A stretch of DNA of 64,000 bases from a bacterium (GCA_029561455.1 JAKQIY010000047.1:312332-376331); one strand, 5' to 3'. Positions 7,457-16,523 are shown, numbered from the stretch's first letter. The notes: generated by a model from the letters alone, not told the origin. Made by a program: numbers and translations.

Positions 7457-10033
7457 ATGCATCAGCATGTTAAACAGATGGCTTTTTGTTTACTGATAGT
7501 CGGTTTGGGTATGTATTTACACTGCTCGGCGCCGGCTAGTAAAAAAACTGCCGGACGGGTTTATAACGGGCCATATACAGGTGAATATCTGAACCGGGTG
7601 GCATTCCCCATTGGCGGTATGGGCGCCGGCATGTTCTGCCTGGAAGGCAGCGGTAAAATATCGCATCTATCCCTGCGCAACAAACCGGAAGTGTTTAACG
7701 AACCGAACAGCTTTGCGGCGGTGTGCATTAAAGGTGAAACGAATGTCGCCAGGGTACTGGAAGGACCTATACCGGACTGGAAATATTTCGGTCAGCCCGA
7801 ATCCGGCAACGGTTCCGGCAGCACAAATTACGGCCTGCCGCGCTTCCGTGAAGCCACTTTCCTGGCGCGGTTCCCATTTGCCAACCTGGAATTGACAGAC
7901 TCGGATATCCCCTTAAAAGTTGCGATTACCGGCTGGAGTCCGTTCATTCCCAACGACGCGGATAATTCCAGTCTGCCCGCCGGCGCACTGGAGTATAAAT
8001 TCACCAATTCCGGCAGCACGGCAAAAGACGCAGTGTTTTCGTTCAATACACAAAATTTTATGAAAGTACCGGACCGCGAATGGAATAACAGCAAAACCAA
8101 AGGCAAAAATAAAATTTTACCTATCCAGAACGGTTTTATCCTGTTTCAGGAAGGAACCGAAGAATATCCCCATTTGCAGGGCGCTTGCGCTTTTTATGTT
8201 GATGATCCAAGCGTAGTGGTAAACCACTGCTGGTTCCGCGGCGGCTGGTTCGACCCGATGACCATGGCCTGGAATGATGTTGCGCAGGCTAGTTTGGTAA
8301 ATCGTGAACCGGTGGATGCGGACGCACCGGGCGCATCTCTGTTTGTGCCGTTCACATTAAAACCAGGCGAAGAGAAAACCATTAAACTGATGGTCGTCTG
8401 GTATGTGCCCTGTTCCAATATCCGGCTTGGCAATGACCCGGACAATGCCCCTGTATGCAAGCCGGGTGATCCAAATTGTGTGTGCAGCAAAACTTATATT
8501 CCCTGGTACGCCGGCAAGTTCAAGAATGTTCGCGAAGTCGCCAATTACTGGAGCCAGCAATATAATAGCCTGCGCAGCAACAGCGAGTTGTTCCGCGATG
8601 CCTTTTATAATACCACGCTGCCCGCTGAGGTTGTGGAAGCAGTTGCTGCCAATTTAACTATTCTTAAATCGCCAACCGTGCTACGGGAAACCTGCGGCTG
8701 CCTGTGGTGCTATGAAGGGTGTTGCGACAGTTGGGGATGCTGTCATGGCTCCTGTACCCATGTGTGGAACTATGCCCAGGCTATTCCGCACCTGTTCCCA
8801 GGTTTGGAACGCTCCCTGCGGCATACCGAGTTTTTCGTCAGCCAGGATGAAACCGGCCACCAGATGTTCCGCTCCAACCTGCCGATCCGCCCGGTAAAGC
8901 ATGATTTCCATGCAGCGGCCGACGGCCAGCTTGGCGGTATAATGAAGGTATACCGGGAATGGCGCATCTCCGGAGATACGCAATGGCTCACTGAATTTTG
9001 GCCAAAAGTAAAAGAAAGCCTGAATTTCTGTATTCAAAAATGGGATCCTAAAGGCAAGGGCGTGCTTGAAGAACCGCACCATAATACCTACGATATAGAG
9101 TACTGGGGCCCGGAATGTCATTGCACCACATTTTACCTGGGCGCTTTGACTGCCGCAATCGAAATGGGCATAACCTTGGGCGACGATGTGTCCCGTTACG
9201 AAACCTTGCTGCAAAACGGCAAACAGTTCCTGGAAACCGACCTGTATAACGGCGAGTACTTTTACCAGAAAATTCAGTGGGAAGGTTTGCAGGCGGAAGA
9301 CCCGGTTAAAGCGGCTGCCGGTCAGTGGAATGTAAATTACTCTCCGGAAGCGCTGGAAATATTAAAAAAGGAAGGCCCCAAGTACCAGTACGGCACCGGC
9401 TGTTTGTCCGATGGTGTGCTGGGACTGTGGATTGCGCGCATGTGTGGACTGGAGCAGCCCATTGTGGACGAGCAAAAGGTCAAGAGTCACCTGGCGTCCG
9501 TGCATAAATACAATTTAAAGCAAAACCTGTTGAACCATGTTAACCCGCAGCGGCCCTCGTTTGCTATGGGCAAAGATGGCGGGTTGCTGTTATGCACCTG
9601 GCCCAAAGGCGGGGCGCTGTCGCTGCCGTTTGTGTACAGCAACGAAGTGTGGACCGGTATTGAATACCAGGTCGCTTCGCATTTGATGCTTGAAGGCATG
9701 GTCGAACAGGGACTGGAAGTCGTACGTCTCGCCCGTAACCGCTATGACGGCCGCAACCGTAACCCGTTTAATGAATACGAGTGCGGCCACTGGTACGCCC
9801 GCGCCATGTCCAGCTATGGCATGCTCCAGGGATTGACCGGTGTGCGTTATGATGCGGTTGACAAGACTTTGTACATCGACTCGCAGGTTGGCAATACCTT
9901 TATCGGCTTTATATCCACCGAAAGCGGATTCGGTTCAGTCGGTTTAAAGAGCGGCAAGCCGTTTGTGGATATGAAAATGGGCAGTCTGGATGTGAAGAAG
10001 GTTATGGTTGCCGGTAAGGAAATGGCGTTATAA
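7457..10033 (+). CDS. GH116-like glycoside hydrolase (GBA2-type N-terminal plus DUF608 domains), secreted
   Basis: 858 aa. The hydrophobic leader ends in LGMYLHCSAP, so it is exported and may be lipidated, though the lipobox is atypical. The N-terminal half matches the GBA2-like beta-sandwich (FPIGGMGAGMFCLEGSG). The second half is an (alpha/alpha)6 barrel with a Cys-rich ETCGCLWCYEGCCDSWGCC segment, THVWNYAQAIPHLFPGLE, HHNTYDIEYWGP and ECGHWYARAMSSYG. GH116 enzymes are beta-glucosidases, beta-xylosidases or glucosylceramidases. The catalytic acid is probably in the TYD region, but I cannot assign both catalytic residues with certainty. GAGGAGG precedes the ATG at good spacing. It diverges from GH97 and has a LacI-type operator in front; the product may feed the 3-keto-glycoside genes at 10.5-14 kb. 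Confidence 0.85.
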   Translation: MHQHVKQMAFCLLIVGLGMYLHCSAPASKKTAGRVYNGPYTGEYLNRVAFPIGGMGAGMFCLEGSGKISHLSLRNKPEVFNEPNSFAAVCIKGETNVARVLEGPIPDWKYFGQPESGNGSGSTNYGLPRFREATFLARFPFANLELTDSDIPLKVAITGWSPFIPNDADNSSLPAGALEYKFTNSGSTAKDAVFSFNTQNFMKVPDREWNNSKTKGKNKILPIQNGFILFQEGTEEYPHLQGACAFYVDDPSVVVNHCWFRGGWFDPMTMAWNDVAQASLVNREPVDADAPGASLFVPFTLKPGEEKTIKLMVVWYVPCSNIRLGNDPDNAPVCKPGDPNCVCSKTYIPWYAGKFKNVREVANYWSQQYNSLRSNSELFRDAFYNTTLPAEVVEAVAANLTILKSPTVLRETCGCLWCYEGCCDSWGCCHGSCTHVWNYAQAIPHLFPGLERSLRHTEFFVSQDETGHQMFRSNLPIRPVKHDFHAAADGQLGGIMKVYREWRISGDTQWLTEFWPKVKESLNFCIQKWDPKGKGVLEEPHHNTYDIEYWGPECHCTTFYLGALTAAIEMGITLGDDVSRYETLLQNGKQFLETDLYNGEYFYQKIQWEGLQAEDPVKAAAGQWNVNYSPEALEILKKEGPKYQYGTGCLSDGVLGLWIARMCGLEQPIVDEQKVKSHLASVHKYNLKQNLLNHVNPQRPSFAMGKDGGLLLCTWPKGGALSLPFVYSNEVWTGIEYQVASHLMLEGMVEQGLEVVRLARNRYDGRNRNPFNEYECGHWYARAMSSYGMLQGLTGVRYDAVDKTLYIDSQVGNTFIGFISTESGFGSVGLKSGKPFVDMKMGSLDVKKVMVAGKEMAL

Positions 10034-10076
10034 TATCTATTTTGATAACACCGTGATGTGTATCCCGGAACAATTA

Positions 10077-10103
10077 GTAGGGACAGGTCGCGACCTGTCC
10101 CTA
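10077..10103. repeat. Single GTAG-tagged REP hairpin
   Basis: GTAG at 10077 leads into a perfect 24-base palindrome at 10079-10102 (half-site AGGGACAGGTCG). It lies 45 bp after the GH116 stop codon and has no T-run, so it is a REP unit rather than a classic terminator. Confidence 0.65.
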
Positions 10104-10229
10104 TGGAAATAAATGTTCCGACCATTTCGTAAGTCCGCCGCAAGCGGGGGATGTCCCCCGGTTCGTATGAAACCCCGGATGATCAAAGATTCCCGGCAGA
10201 GCTGGTGCCTTGCGGTTCCAGGCTGGGAG

Positions 10230-10514
10230 AGACTGTGTGAAAACCAAAAATTTTGCTGTAAAAAATGGAGTGCATCGCCTTTATGCGATGCGTTAGGCCG
10301 CAAGCCCAAATAACATCATAAACAAGAAAAATAGGAGATTATTACATATAAACTTTATGATATTCAAATAGATGTTTTTATTCAAACAATAAAACTTTTC
10401 GAGGCCACCTGCGGCGGCCACAGTCCATAAAGGGACTGCACTCCGGATTCGGGAGAATCCGAGCTACTTCCAAGCACTGACAACCTGGCTTTTGCAGGCG
10501 TTTTCACACAGTCT
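10230..10514. mobile_element. 285-bp MITE with 14-bp perfect terminal inverted repeats, copy 1
   Basis: The ends are AGACTGTGTGAAAA and TTTTCACACAGTCT. The interior contains two inverted REP-like halves (GGAGTGC...GCGATGCGTTAGGCCGC and GGCCACCTGCGG...GACTGCACTCC) around an AT-rich centre. A second copy of about the same length lies in the opposite orientation at 45831-46114. There is no coding capacity. If the ends extend by one base (GAGACTG...CAGTCTC), GGGA flanks both sides as a possible 4-bp duplication. The transposase family is unknown. Confidence 0.8.
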
Positions 10515-10540
10515 CGGGAGACCTGAAACCAGGATGGTAT

Positions 10541-11410
10541 CTAATATTTCATCTGTTTCAAGTACTCATAACTGACCTTGATACATTCCAACGGATTCTC
10601 CGGTTTGTCGTGTTCCACAAACACATGCTTCATGCCGGACTTGTCGGCATAAGCAAATATAGCCGGAAAATCGATGATGCCCTGGCCGACGCAGGCAAAG
10701 AACTGTTCCGGGGTGTTGTCCATATCTTTAACATGCCAGATCGGGAACCGGCCGGGGTATTTTTGCAGGTACGGAATCGGTTGCTGGCCGCCTTTTACCA
10801 TCCAGTACAGGTCGATCTCCATGCCCACCAGATCGGGGCGGGTGTTTTCCAGGATAATGTCATAGGGCATTTGTCCTTCAGTCACCTTGAATTCCAGATC
10901 GTGATTGTGGTAGGCAAATTCCAGTCCGGCATCTTTAATCTTTTTACCGATTTCGTTAAGCGTTTGGGCTAATTTCTCCCAGTCCGCAACAGTTTTATTT
11001 TCCGCCGAATCCGTCCATGGCCAGAAACAGATCACATATTTTTTACCCATTTCCAGGGATTCTTTGATAATCCCATCCAGATCGCTCTGCAAACCGGCCA
11101 TCGCTGTGCCGCCGGAGAGGGGATTCAGTCCCAGTTCCGCCAGCAGCGCTTTAAATTCCTGCATCGACGGCCCCATGAATCCGCCCAATTCCAGGGTATT
11201 ATAGCCTATCTCCGCCACCTGGCGCAGGGTAGCGACATAGTCTTGTTTTAGCGGCTCGCTGATCGTGCTGATCTGCAGGCCGATTTCATTGAGGGTGCGT
11301 GTTTGTGGCGTTGTTTTGGCGCAGCCCGGCAGCAGTCCCGCGCTCATGCTCAGGGCTGCGCTACCCAGCAGGGAGTGGCGGATAAAGTCTCTTCGTGATT
11401 GTAATTGCAT
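10541..11410 (-). CDS. Exported xylose-isomerase-like TIM-barrel protein (candidate 3-keto-glycal hydratase)
   Basis: 289 aa. The N terminus carries a twin-arginine motif (SRRDFIRHSLLGS) and a lipobox-like LLPGC, so it is exported and possibly lipid-anchored. The rest is a sugar phosphate isomerase/epimerase (AP-endonuclease-2) barrel with likely metal ligands in ELGG, YHNHDLEF, MEIDLYW, WHVKDM and FVEHD. In Bacteroides a homologous type of enzyme hydrates 2-hydroxy-3-keto-glucal after a DUF1080 lyase step. That role is inferred here from the DUF1080 and Gfo/Idh/MocA neighbours upstream on the same strand. AAGGA lies about 9 bases before the ATG. It is separated from the DUF1080 gene by a 437-bp repeat-bearing gap, so it may have its own promoter. 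Confidence 0.82.
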   Translation of the reverse strand: MQLQSRRDFIRHSLLGSAALSMSAGLLPGCAKTTPQTRTLNEIGLQISTISEPLKQDYVATLRQVAEIGYNTLELGGFMGPSMQEFKALLAELGLNPLSGGTAMAGLQSDLDGIIKESLEMGKKYVICFWPWTDSAENKTVADWEKLAQTLNEIGKKIKDAGLEFAYHNHDLEFKVTEGQMPYDIILENTRPDLVGMEIDLYWMVKGGQQPIPYLQKYPGRFPIWHVKDMDNTPEQFFACVGQGIIDFPAIFAYADKSGMKHVFVEHDKPENPLECIKVSYEYLKQMKY

Positions 11411-11847
11411 ATTCTTGTCCTTTGCTTAAAGTTTATGACAAAATTTTAGGTTATATCAATAACTATTTGTTCCTAATCTCCTGATTAAGAATGTAAGTGA
11501 CCAGGAATCTCTTATCCCTTTTAATAATACCTAACTAACAGTCCGGTTTTTAAAGCGGAGATTTTAATCAAGCAGGTTCCAATCAGGAGATTGGAACCAG
11601 AAGAGCATTCTTTATTATTTTTACAGGACGAATGTCCTGCTTTTTGTACGCCCTGGGGAGTATCCCCAGGGCGAGCTGTGGACTTTTGTTGTTCGGTCCC
11701 CGAGTAGAGGACGCGATCCCGCTTGCGGGAGAGCGGACTCGTATCGAGGGGCCGAATAAAAGGTCGTTTTAATATGCATCTCGATTCGTCCCGTCCCGTC
11801 CCGCTAAGCGGGAGGGGTTGGACTACTCGACGACCGTACTTTATAAA
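11411..11847. other. Intergenic region with palindromic repeat fragments
   Basis: Holds several hairpins and no gene. GCCCTGGGGA...TCCCCAGGGC lies near 11650-11672. A REP-like segment at about 11700-11830 has CCCGCTTGCGGGA and CCCGCTAAGCGGGAGG hairpins plus ACTCGTATCGAG and GACTACTCGACGACCG. The CGACGACCG/CGTATCGAG parts recur in the repeat arrays at 14-15 and 24-25 kb. Confidence 0.6.
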
Positions 11848-12594
11848 TTACAACTCCCGCACCCAGATATTGCGATAACTGACGGGATTGTTGTGATCCT
11901 GCAGCAGGAGCGGTTCTTTGGGTTTGTGTTTGGTATATTTTGCTTCGCCGCGAAATGCCACCGACCCTTTGATCTCTACATTATTTTGCACAAGGATTCC
12001 GTTTTGAAAAACCGTGAACCGTCCCGGCGATTGCAGCGAACCGTCGTCGTTAAAGCGCGGGGCGATAAAGATCACGTCATACGATTGCCATTCGCCGGGC
12101 TTGCGGCAGGCATTGACCAGTGGGATGTGCTGTTTGTAAATGCTGCCGGCCTGGCCGTTGGAATAAGTGCGATTGTTGTACGAGTCCAGCACCTGCAACT
12201 CGTAACGGCTTTGCAAGATCACGCCGCTATTGCCGCGGCCCTGTCCTTCGCCCTCGATCACTGCCGGGGTGCGCCATTCCAGGTGTAGTTGCACATCGCC
12301 AAACGCCTGTTTGGTAACCAGGCTGCCGGTTTTTTTAACGACTGTAAAACAGCCCTCCTCTACCTTCCATTTCGGCTCATTACCGTTTTCGTGCTGCCAC
12401 TTGGAAAGATCGGTGCCATCGAACAATACAATCGCATCCGAGGGTGGGGCAGCGCCGTCTCCCGGCGTTACCACAACGGGTACCGGTTCCCAGACTTCGG
12501 TCAGTTTCGGATCGATCTCGTTTTCCTGGGCAAAGACCGTGCACATGAACAGGATGAGCATGGCGGCAGCAATTAAAAGCAGGTTGTGTTTCAT
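11848..12594 (-). CDS. DUF1080 family secreted enzyme (candidate 3-keto-glycoside lyase/hydrolase)
   Basis: 248 aa with a Sec signal peptide (MKHNLLLIAAAMLILFMCTVFA). The single jelly-roll/concanavalin-like domain has the DUF1080 signatures LFDGTDLSKW, GCFTVVKKTG, FGDVQLHLEWRTP, GRGNSGVILQSRYELQVLDS and a late HNNPVSYRNIWVREL. Members cleave 3-keto-glycosides by hydrolysis or beta-elimination after a dehydrogenase has oxidised C3. ATG 12594 was selected because GAGGAG sits 6-7 bases upstream; the ATG at 12600 touches the Shine-Dalgarno, and the longer ORF to 12813 overlaps the upstream gene. It follows the dehydrogenase gene by 46 bp, so the two are probably one transcript. Confidence 0.88.
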   Translation of the reverse strand: MKHNLLLIAAAMLILFMCTVFAQENEIDPKLTEVWEPVPVVVTPGDGAAPPSDAIVLFDGTDLSKWQHENGNEPKWKVEEGCFTVVKKTGSLVTKQAFGDVQLHLEWRTPAVIEGEGQGRGNSGVILQSRYELQVLDSYNNRTYSNGQAGSIYKQHIPLVNACRKPGEWQSYDVIFIAPRFNDDGSLQSPGRFTVFQNGILVQNNVEIKGSVAFRGEAKYTKHKPKEPLLLQDHNNPVSYRNIWVREL

Positions 12595-12640
12595 GAACAT
12601 CTCCTCATAAATATTCAGGTTAATAGAACAAGTTATATTA

Positions 12641-13969
12641 TTAAAGCCTGGGCAATTCCCACGGCGCGCGGTATACCGGGGTGAGCAGTTTATTGGCAGC
12701 GGGACTGTTGCTGAATTGTTTTTTTGTCTCATCCCAAACCAGGGTCTCGCCGGTACGATAGGCAATATTACCAATATGCGCATAAAAAGCGGCGTCATAG
12801 CCGACCTGCACATCGCAAACCGGGGTTTGTCGGGTTTTTACGCATTCAACAAAATTGCGCACATGGTTCAAATGTCCCTGGCCATCCGATTTTTGCTGCG
12901 GCACCGTCTGCATACGTGCATTTTCCCCCCAGCCTTCGGCGATCACTTCCCAGGTATCGCGATCCGCCCACAGGGTGCCGTTGCTACCAACAAAGGTAAT
13001 TCCATATATCCTGCCGTTGGGCCCGGTCTGGATACCGGCGTTATGTTCCCATTCCAGGGTAAAATCATCAAACTGATAGAGTACATTTTGCGTATCCGCT
13101 GTTTCCACGGCATTGCCTTCGCCGGCAAACAAGCCGCCCATGCCGATAGTTGCTTTGGGCGCGCCCTGTATATTCATAGCCCACAGCGCCATATCCAAAA
13201 GATGCACGCCCCAGTCGGTCATCAGGCCGCCGCCGTAATCCCAAAACATGCGCCATAAACCGTGAAAGCGGTTGCGGTTAAAAGAGCGGGCCGGGGCAGG
13301 ACCCAGCCACATATCGAAATCCACCCCTTGCGGGACAGGTTCATCCGGCGCGATCGGCTGACCGGCGGCGTAGTTGAAATTGGCCCATACCTTGACGCGG
13401 CGGATCTTGCCCAGCTTGCCCGAATGCACAAAATTGATCACATCCCGCCAGAGATTATCGCTGCGCTGCTGCTGGCCGACCTGCACGATGCGGTTGTATT
13501 TACGCGCCGCACGCACCATAATATCGCATTCGGCAATACTGTTGGCCAGGGGTTTTTCGACGTATACATCCTTGCCTGCCTGGCAGGCATAGACCATATT
13601 CAGGCAATGCCAGTGATCCGGTGTGCCGACGATCACCGCGTCGATATCCTTTTGTTCCAGAAGTTTACGAAAGTCTTTGAATAATTTGGGCTTTTTGCCG
13701 GTTCTTTCCTGCACATCGGCGGCGCGTTTATTGAGCCATTCGTCATCGATGTCGCTCAGGGCGGCGCATTCCACGCCCGGCACTTTAAGAAAATCATCGA
13801 GATTCGACCAGCCCATATTCTTGCAGCCGATCAGCCCGACCACCAGTTTGTCGCTCGCAGCGGGTTGTTGTTCTGCGGCCCAAAGTTGTCCCGGCAGCAG
13901 TGCCGCCAGCCCGGCGCCGGAAGTGGTAACAAGGGATTGTTTTAAAAATGTTCTGCGGGTAGAGTTCAT
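12641..13969 (-). CDS. Tat-exported Gfo/Idh/MocA oxidoreductase (candidate glycoside 3-dehydrogenase)
   Basis: 442 aa. The twin-arginine signal (STRRTFLKQSLVTTSG) is followed by a Rossmann NAD(P)-binding domain (VVGLIGCKNMGWSN), the catalytic YVEKPLA segment, VQVGQQQRS and a C-terminal alpha/beta domain with WDYGGGLMTDWGVHLLDMA. Proteins of this exported subgroup bind the nicotinamide cofactor tightly and oxidise sugar C3 in the periplasm. It is the first gene of the leftward set with DUF1080 and the TIM-barrel enzyme, in the same relative order as the Bacteroides cluster as I recall it (BT2158-BT2157-BT2156). A strong promoter/operator precedes it at 14024-14070. Substrate is not readable; beta-glucosides from the GH-rich neighbourhood are plausible. 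Confidence 0.88.
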   Translation of the reverse strand: MNSTRRTFLKQSLVTTSGAGLAALLPGQLWAAEQQPAASDKLVVGLIGCKNMGWSNLDDFLKVPGVECAALSDIDDEWLNKRAADVQERTGKKPKLFKDFRKLLEQKDIDAVIVGTPDHWHCLNMVYACQAGKDVYVEKPLANSIAECDIMVRAARKYNRIVQVGQQQRSDNLWRDVINFVHSGKLGKIRRVKVWANFNYAAGQPIAPDEPVPQGVDFDMWLGPAPARSFNRNRFHGLWRMFWDYGGGLMTDWGVHLLDMALWAMNIQGAPKATIGMGGLFAGEGNAVETADTQNVLYQFDDFTLEWEHNAGIQTGPNGRIYGITFVGSNGTLWADRDTWEVIAEGWGENARMQTVPQQKSDGQGHLNHVRNFVECVKTRQTPVCDVQVGYDAAFYAHIGNIAYRTGETLVWDETKKQFSNSPAANKLLTPVYRAPWELPRL

Positions 13970-14023
13970 AATCCGGTTACTCCTGTATTAAAGTGAACAA
14001 GATTGATGAAGATAATTGAGTGA

Positions 14024-14070
14024 ATACTTAAACGTTTGCGTAATATGGAAAAAATATTTGTCTTTGTCAA
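14024..14070 (-). promoter_or_regulatory. Sigma70-like promoter with LacI-type operator for the 3-keto-glycoside genes
   Basis: On the minus strand TTGACA (14070-14065), a 17-bp spacer and CATATT (14047-14042) are followed directly by AAACGTTTAAGTATT, identical over 15 bases to the motif near 7368. The operator would cover the transcription start, as expected for repression. It lies about 55-100 bp upstream of the dehydrogenase start codon. Confidence 0.6.
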
Positions 14071-14188
14071 GAGTCTTGTTTGGTGGTACTTCTCGATACA
14101 TCCGGTATCGCGGTGCCCGAGCGGACTACCCGATAACCGGTATGCTTTTGTCAATGTGACGTGTGCAGCGATGTATAATTATTCTTTT

Positions 14189-15600
14189 CATTGCCACGTC
14201 ATTTATGACGTGGTTTACTGAAAATAAACAAAATTGACTTTAGTCAAATACTCATTTAGGCTAAAGCCATGATTTTGCTTTATTTGTCTTACGACCTGAA
14301 GGTCGTGGCAATGCTAGATTTTACCAAACAAACTCGGTCGTCGTCAAGTCCGCCCCGCTTGGCGGGACAAGACGTATCGAGATGACATTTCCTGGATAGA
14401 GCGTAATGATCGCGCCGGGATTCACATCCCGGTGCGGGAAATGGGTCAGGGTTTCCAACCCTGGAACAAAGGGCTATTGCCCCTTGTCTTTAACATGTGA
14501 GGAAGAATCTTATGTTCATTGCCACGTCATTTATGACGTGGTTTACTGAAAATAAACAAAATTGACTTTAGTCAAATACTCATTTAGGCTAAAGCCATGA
14601 TTTTGCTTTATTTGTCCCACGACCTGAAGGTCGTGGCAATGCTAGATTTTACCAAACAAACTCGGTCGTCGTCAAGTCCGCCCCGCTTGGCGGGACAGGA
14701 CGTATCGAGATGACATTTCCTGGATAGAGCGCAATGATCGCGCCGGGATTCACATCCCGGTGCGGGAAGTGGGTCAGAGTTTCCAACCCTGGAACAAAGG
14801 GCTATTGCCCCTTGTCTTTAACATGTGAGGAAGAATCTTATGCTCATTGCCACGTCATTTATGACGTGGGTTACTCAAACCAGACAAAATTGACTTTAGT
14901 CAAACACTCGCTTGGGCTAAAGCCATGATTTTGTTTTATTTGTCCCACGACCTGAAGGTCGTGGCAATGCTAGATTTTACCAAACAAACTCGGTCGTCGG
15001 CAAGTCCGCCCGGCTTGGCGGGACAGGATGAATCGAGATGACATTTCCTGGATAGAGCGCAATGATCGCGCCGGGATTCACATCCCGGTGCGGAAAGTGG
15101 GTCAGAGTTTCCAACCCTGGAACAAGGGGCTATTGCCCCTAGTCTTTAACATGCGAGGAAGAATCTTATGCTCATTGCCACGTCATTTATGACGTGGGTT
15201 ACTCAAACCAGACAAAATTGACTTTAGTTAAACACTCGCTTGGGCTAAAGCCTTGTTTTTGCTTTAGTTGTTCCACGACCTGAAGATCGTGGCAATGGCA
15301 GGGTTTAATGGAAACACCGGTCGTCAGGTAATCCGTCCCGCCAAGCAGGGCGGACGTATCGAGACGACATTTTCCGACCGATGCACTTGCAGTGTAGCCC
15401 ACCTCGCCGCAGATATAGCATAAGAATGGGCTGGTTCGAAGTCATAGTGCTTTCTTTATAGCAGCACTGTGCCCCAGGTGGACCACACTGAAATGCTGCT
15501 GAGATTTTGGCCCGGCCTGCCGGTTGCCGGGTTGGGAAACCCGGCGCCATTGCCCGTCCGGGGTAATGATACCCCGGACGATCAAAAATTTTTGTCATTG
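14189..15600. repeat. 328-bp tandem repeat array of palindromic cassettes, with terminal module
   Basis: Units begin at 14189, 14517, 14845 and 15173, exactly 328 bp apart and nearly identical. Each begins with a hairpin (CATTGCCACGTCATTTATGA...) and has an inverted partner ending GGTCGTGGCAATG about 125 bp later, so that part resembles a REPIN. Further hairpins follow: TTGACTTTAGTCAA, CCCGCTTGGCGGG, CGGGATTCACATCCCG and CCAGGGTTTCCAACCCTGG. The fourth unit departs near 15300 into a different end module (GTGCCCCAGGTGGACCACAC near 15471) that also ends the array at 25 kb. No credible gene is present; short ORFs here are repeat artefacts. Confidence 0.9.
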
Positions 15601-15671
15601 TACAGAGTCTTGTTTTGCGGAGCGTCTCGATGCGTGCAGCCGCGCGACCGGAGGCCCGATGACCGGACAAT

Positions 15672-15700
15672 AAAAAAGCCCGGCTGAACCGGGCTTTTTT
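15672..15700 (-). terminator. Intrinsic terminator after the glutathione peroxidase gene
   Basis: AAAAAAGCCCGG-CTGAA-CCGGGCTTTTTT is a near-perfect bidirectional stem-loop with A- and T-runs. It lies about 55 bp beyond the stop codon of the leftward peroxidase gene. Confidence 0.85.
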
Positions 15701-15708
15701 AAAATTTT

Positions 15709-15730
15709 GTGGGTCACAGACCCACCCTAC
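15709..15730. repeat. GTAG-tagged REP hairpin
   Basis: In reverse it reads GTAGGGTGGGTCTGTGACCC..., a GTAG followed by a GTGGGTC/GACCCAC stem. It is related in layout to the REP copies at 47984, 55175 and 31575. Confidence 0.6.
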
Positions 15731-15754
15731 TCCTGGTGGAAGGTTAATTTATCT

Positions 15755-16327
15755 TTACAACGCCGCTTCAATTGCCTTGATCACCGTTTCATCTTCCGGT
15801 GACAGTTTGGCCGCAAAGCGGTTGACGACCACACCCTCGCGGTTGACCAGGAACTTGGCAAAATTCCAGTCGATTTTTCCGGCAAAGCCGGGATTGGTTT
15901 TTTCTTCAGTCAGAAAACGGTACAGGGGATCGATCTTTTTCCCTTTAACCGAAATTTTGGCAAACATGGGAAAGGTGACGCCGTAGTTGAGGGAGCAGAA
16001 TTGTTTGATTTCTTCATTTGTACCCGGTTCCTGGCCCAAAAAATCATTGGCCGGAAAGCCGAGAATGACAAATCCCTGCTCGCCATATTTTTCGAATAAT
16101 GATTGCAGGGCTTTGTATTGCGGGGTGTTGCCGCATTTACTGGCCACATTGACGATCATCACCACCTTACCCTTGTACTGGCCCAGATCCACATCCTGCC
16201 CGTCGATGGAGAGCATGTGAAAATCGAGCGGCGAGGTCTGGGCTACCGGTTGATTGCCCCCGGCGAATGTTGTATTTATCATAAATAGTCCTGTCAATAA
16301 AATGAATAAAAATTGTAATGATTTCAT
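15755..16327 (-). CDS. Periplasmic glutathione peroxidase-like thiol peroxidase
   Basis: 190 aa with a signal peptide (MKSLQFLFILLTGLFMINTTFA). The thioredoxin-fold domain has the GPx motifs VNVASKCGNTPQY (peroxidatic Cys65), FPANDFLGQEPGTNEEI and WNFAKFLV, which supplies the Trp and Asn of the active-site tetrad. The enzyme would reduce peroxides; bacterial Cys-type GPx enzymes usually take electrons from thioredoxin-like partners. A second Cys sits in KQFCSLNYGV, where resolving cysteines occur. ATG 16327 was chosen over 16339 because the GGAG Shine-Dalgarno overlaps the upstream ATG. It stands alone, with a terminator after it. Confidence 0.92.
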   Translation of the reverse strand: MKSLQFLFILLTGLFMINTTFAGGNQPVAQTSPLDFHMLSIDGQDVDLGQYKGKVVMIVNVASKCGNTPQYKALQSLFEKYGEQGFVILGFPANDFLGQEPGTNEEIKQFCSLNYGVTFPMFAKISVKGKKIDPLYRFLTEEKTNPGFAGKIDWNFAKFLVNREGVVVNRFAAKLSPEDETVIKAIEAAL

Positions 16328-16523
16328 GGTTTGCTCCATTATTGGTTCTTTTGATAGTATGCAACATCGGAGAGGTTGAAAATATTTCTATAGGGGTTGG
16401 TAAATGAGGAATGCAGATGCCGGCTAAAGTTTGGCAAAAAAGTGTCCGTATTACAATATCGGGGGGCAGACTCGTCCGGCCCTGCAGAGCATTACCGGAC
16501 GAGTTGACAAAGGGGAATTGTTT

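Noticed and set aside
12595-12813. Longer N terminus for the DUF1080 protein
   Set aside because: It overlaps the dehydrogenase gene by more than 170 bp and would bury the signal peptide; ATG 12594 has a good Shine-Dalgarno.
14189-15300. CRISPR array
   Set aside because: The repeats are 328 bp long, nearly identical throughout, with no short-repeat/unique-spacer alternation and no cas genes.
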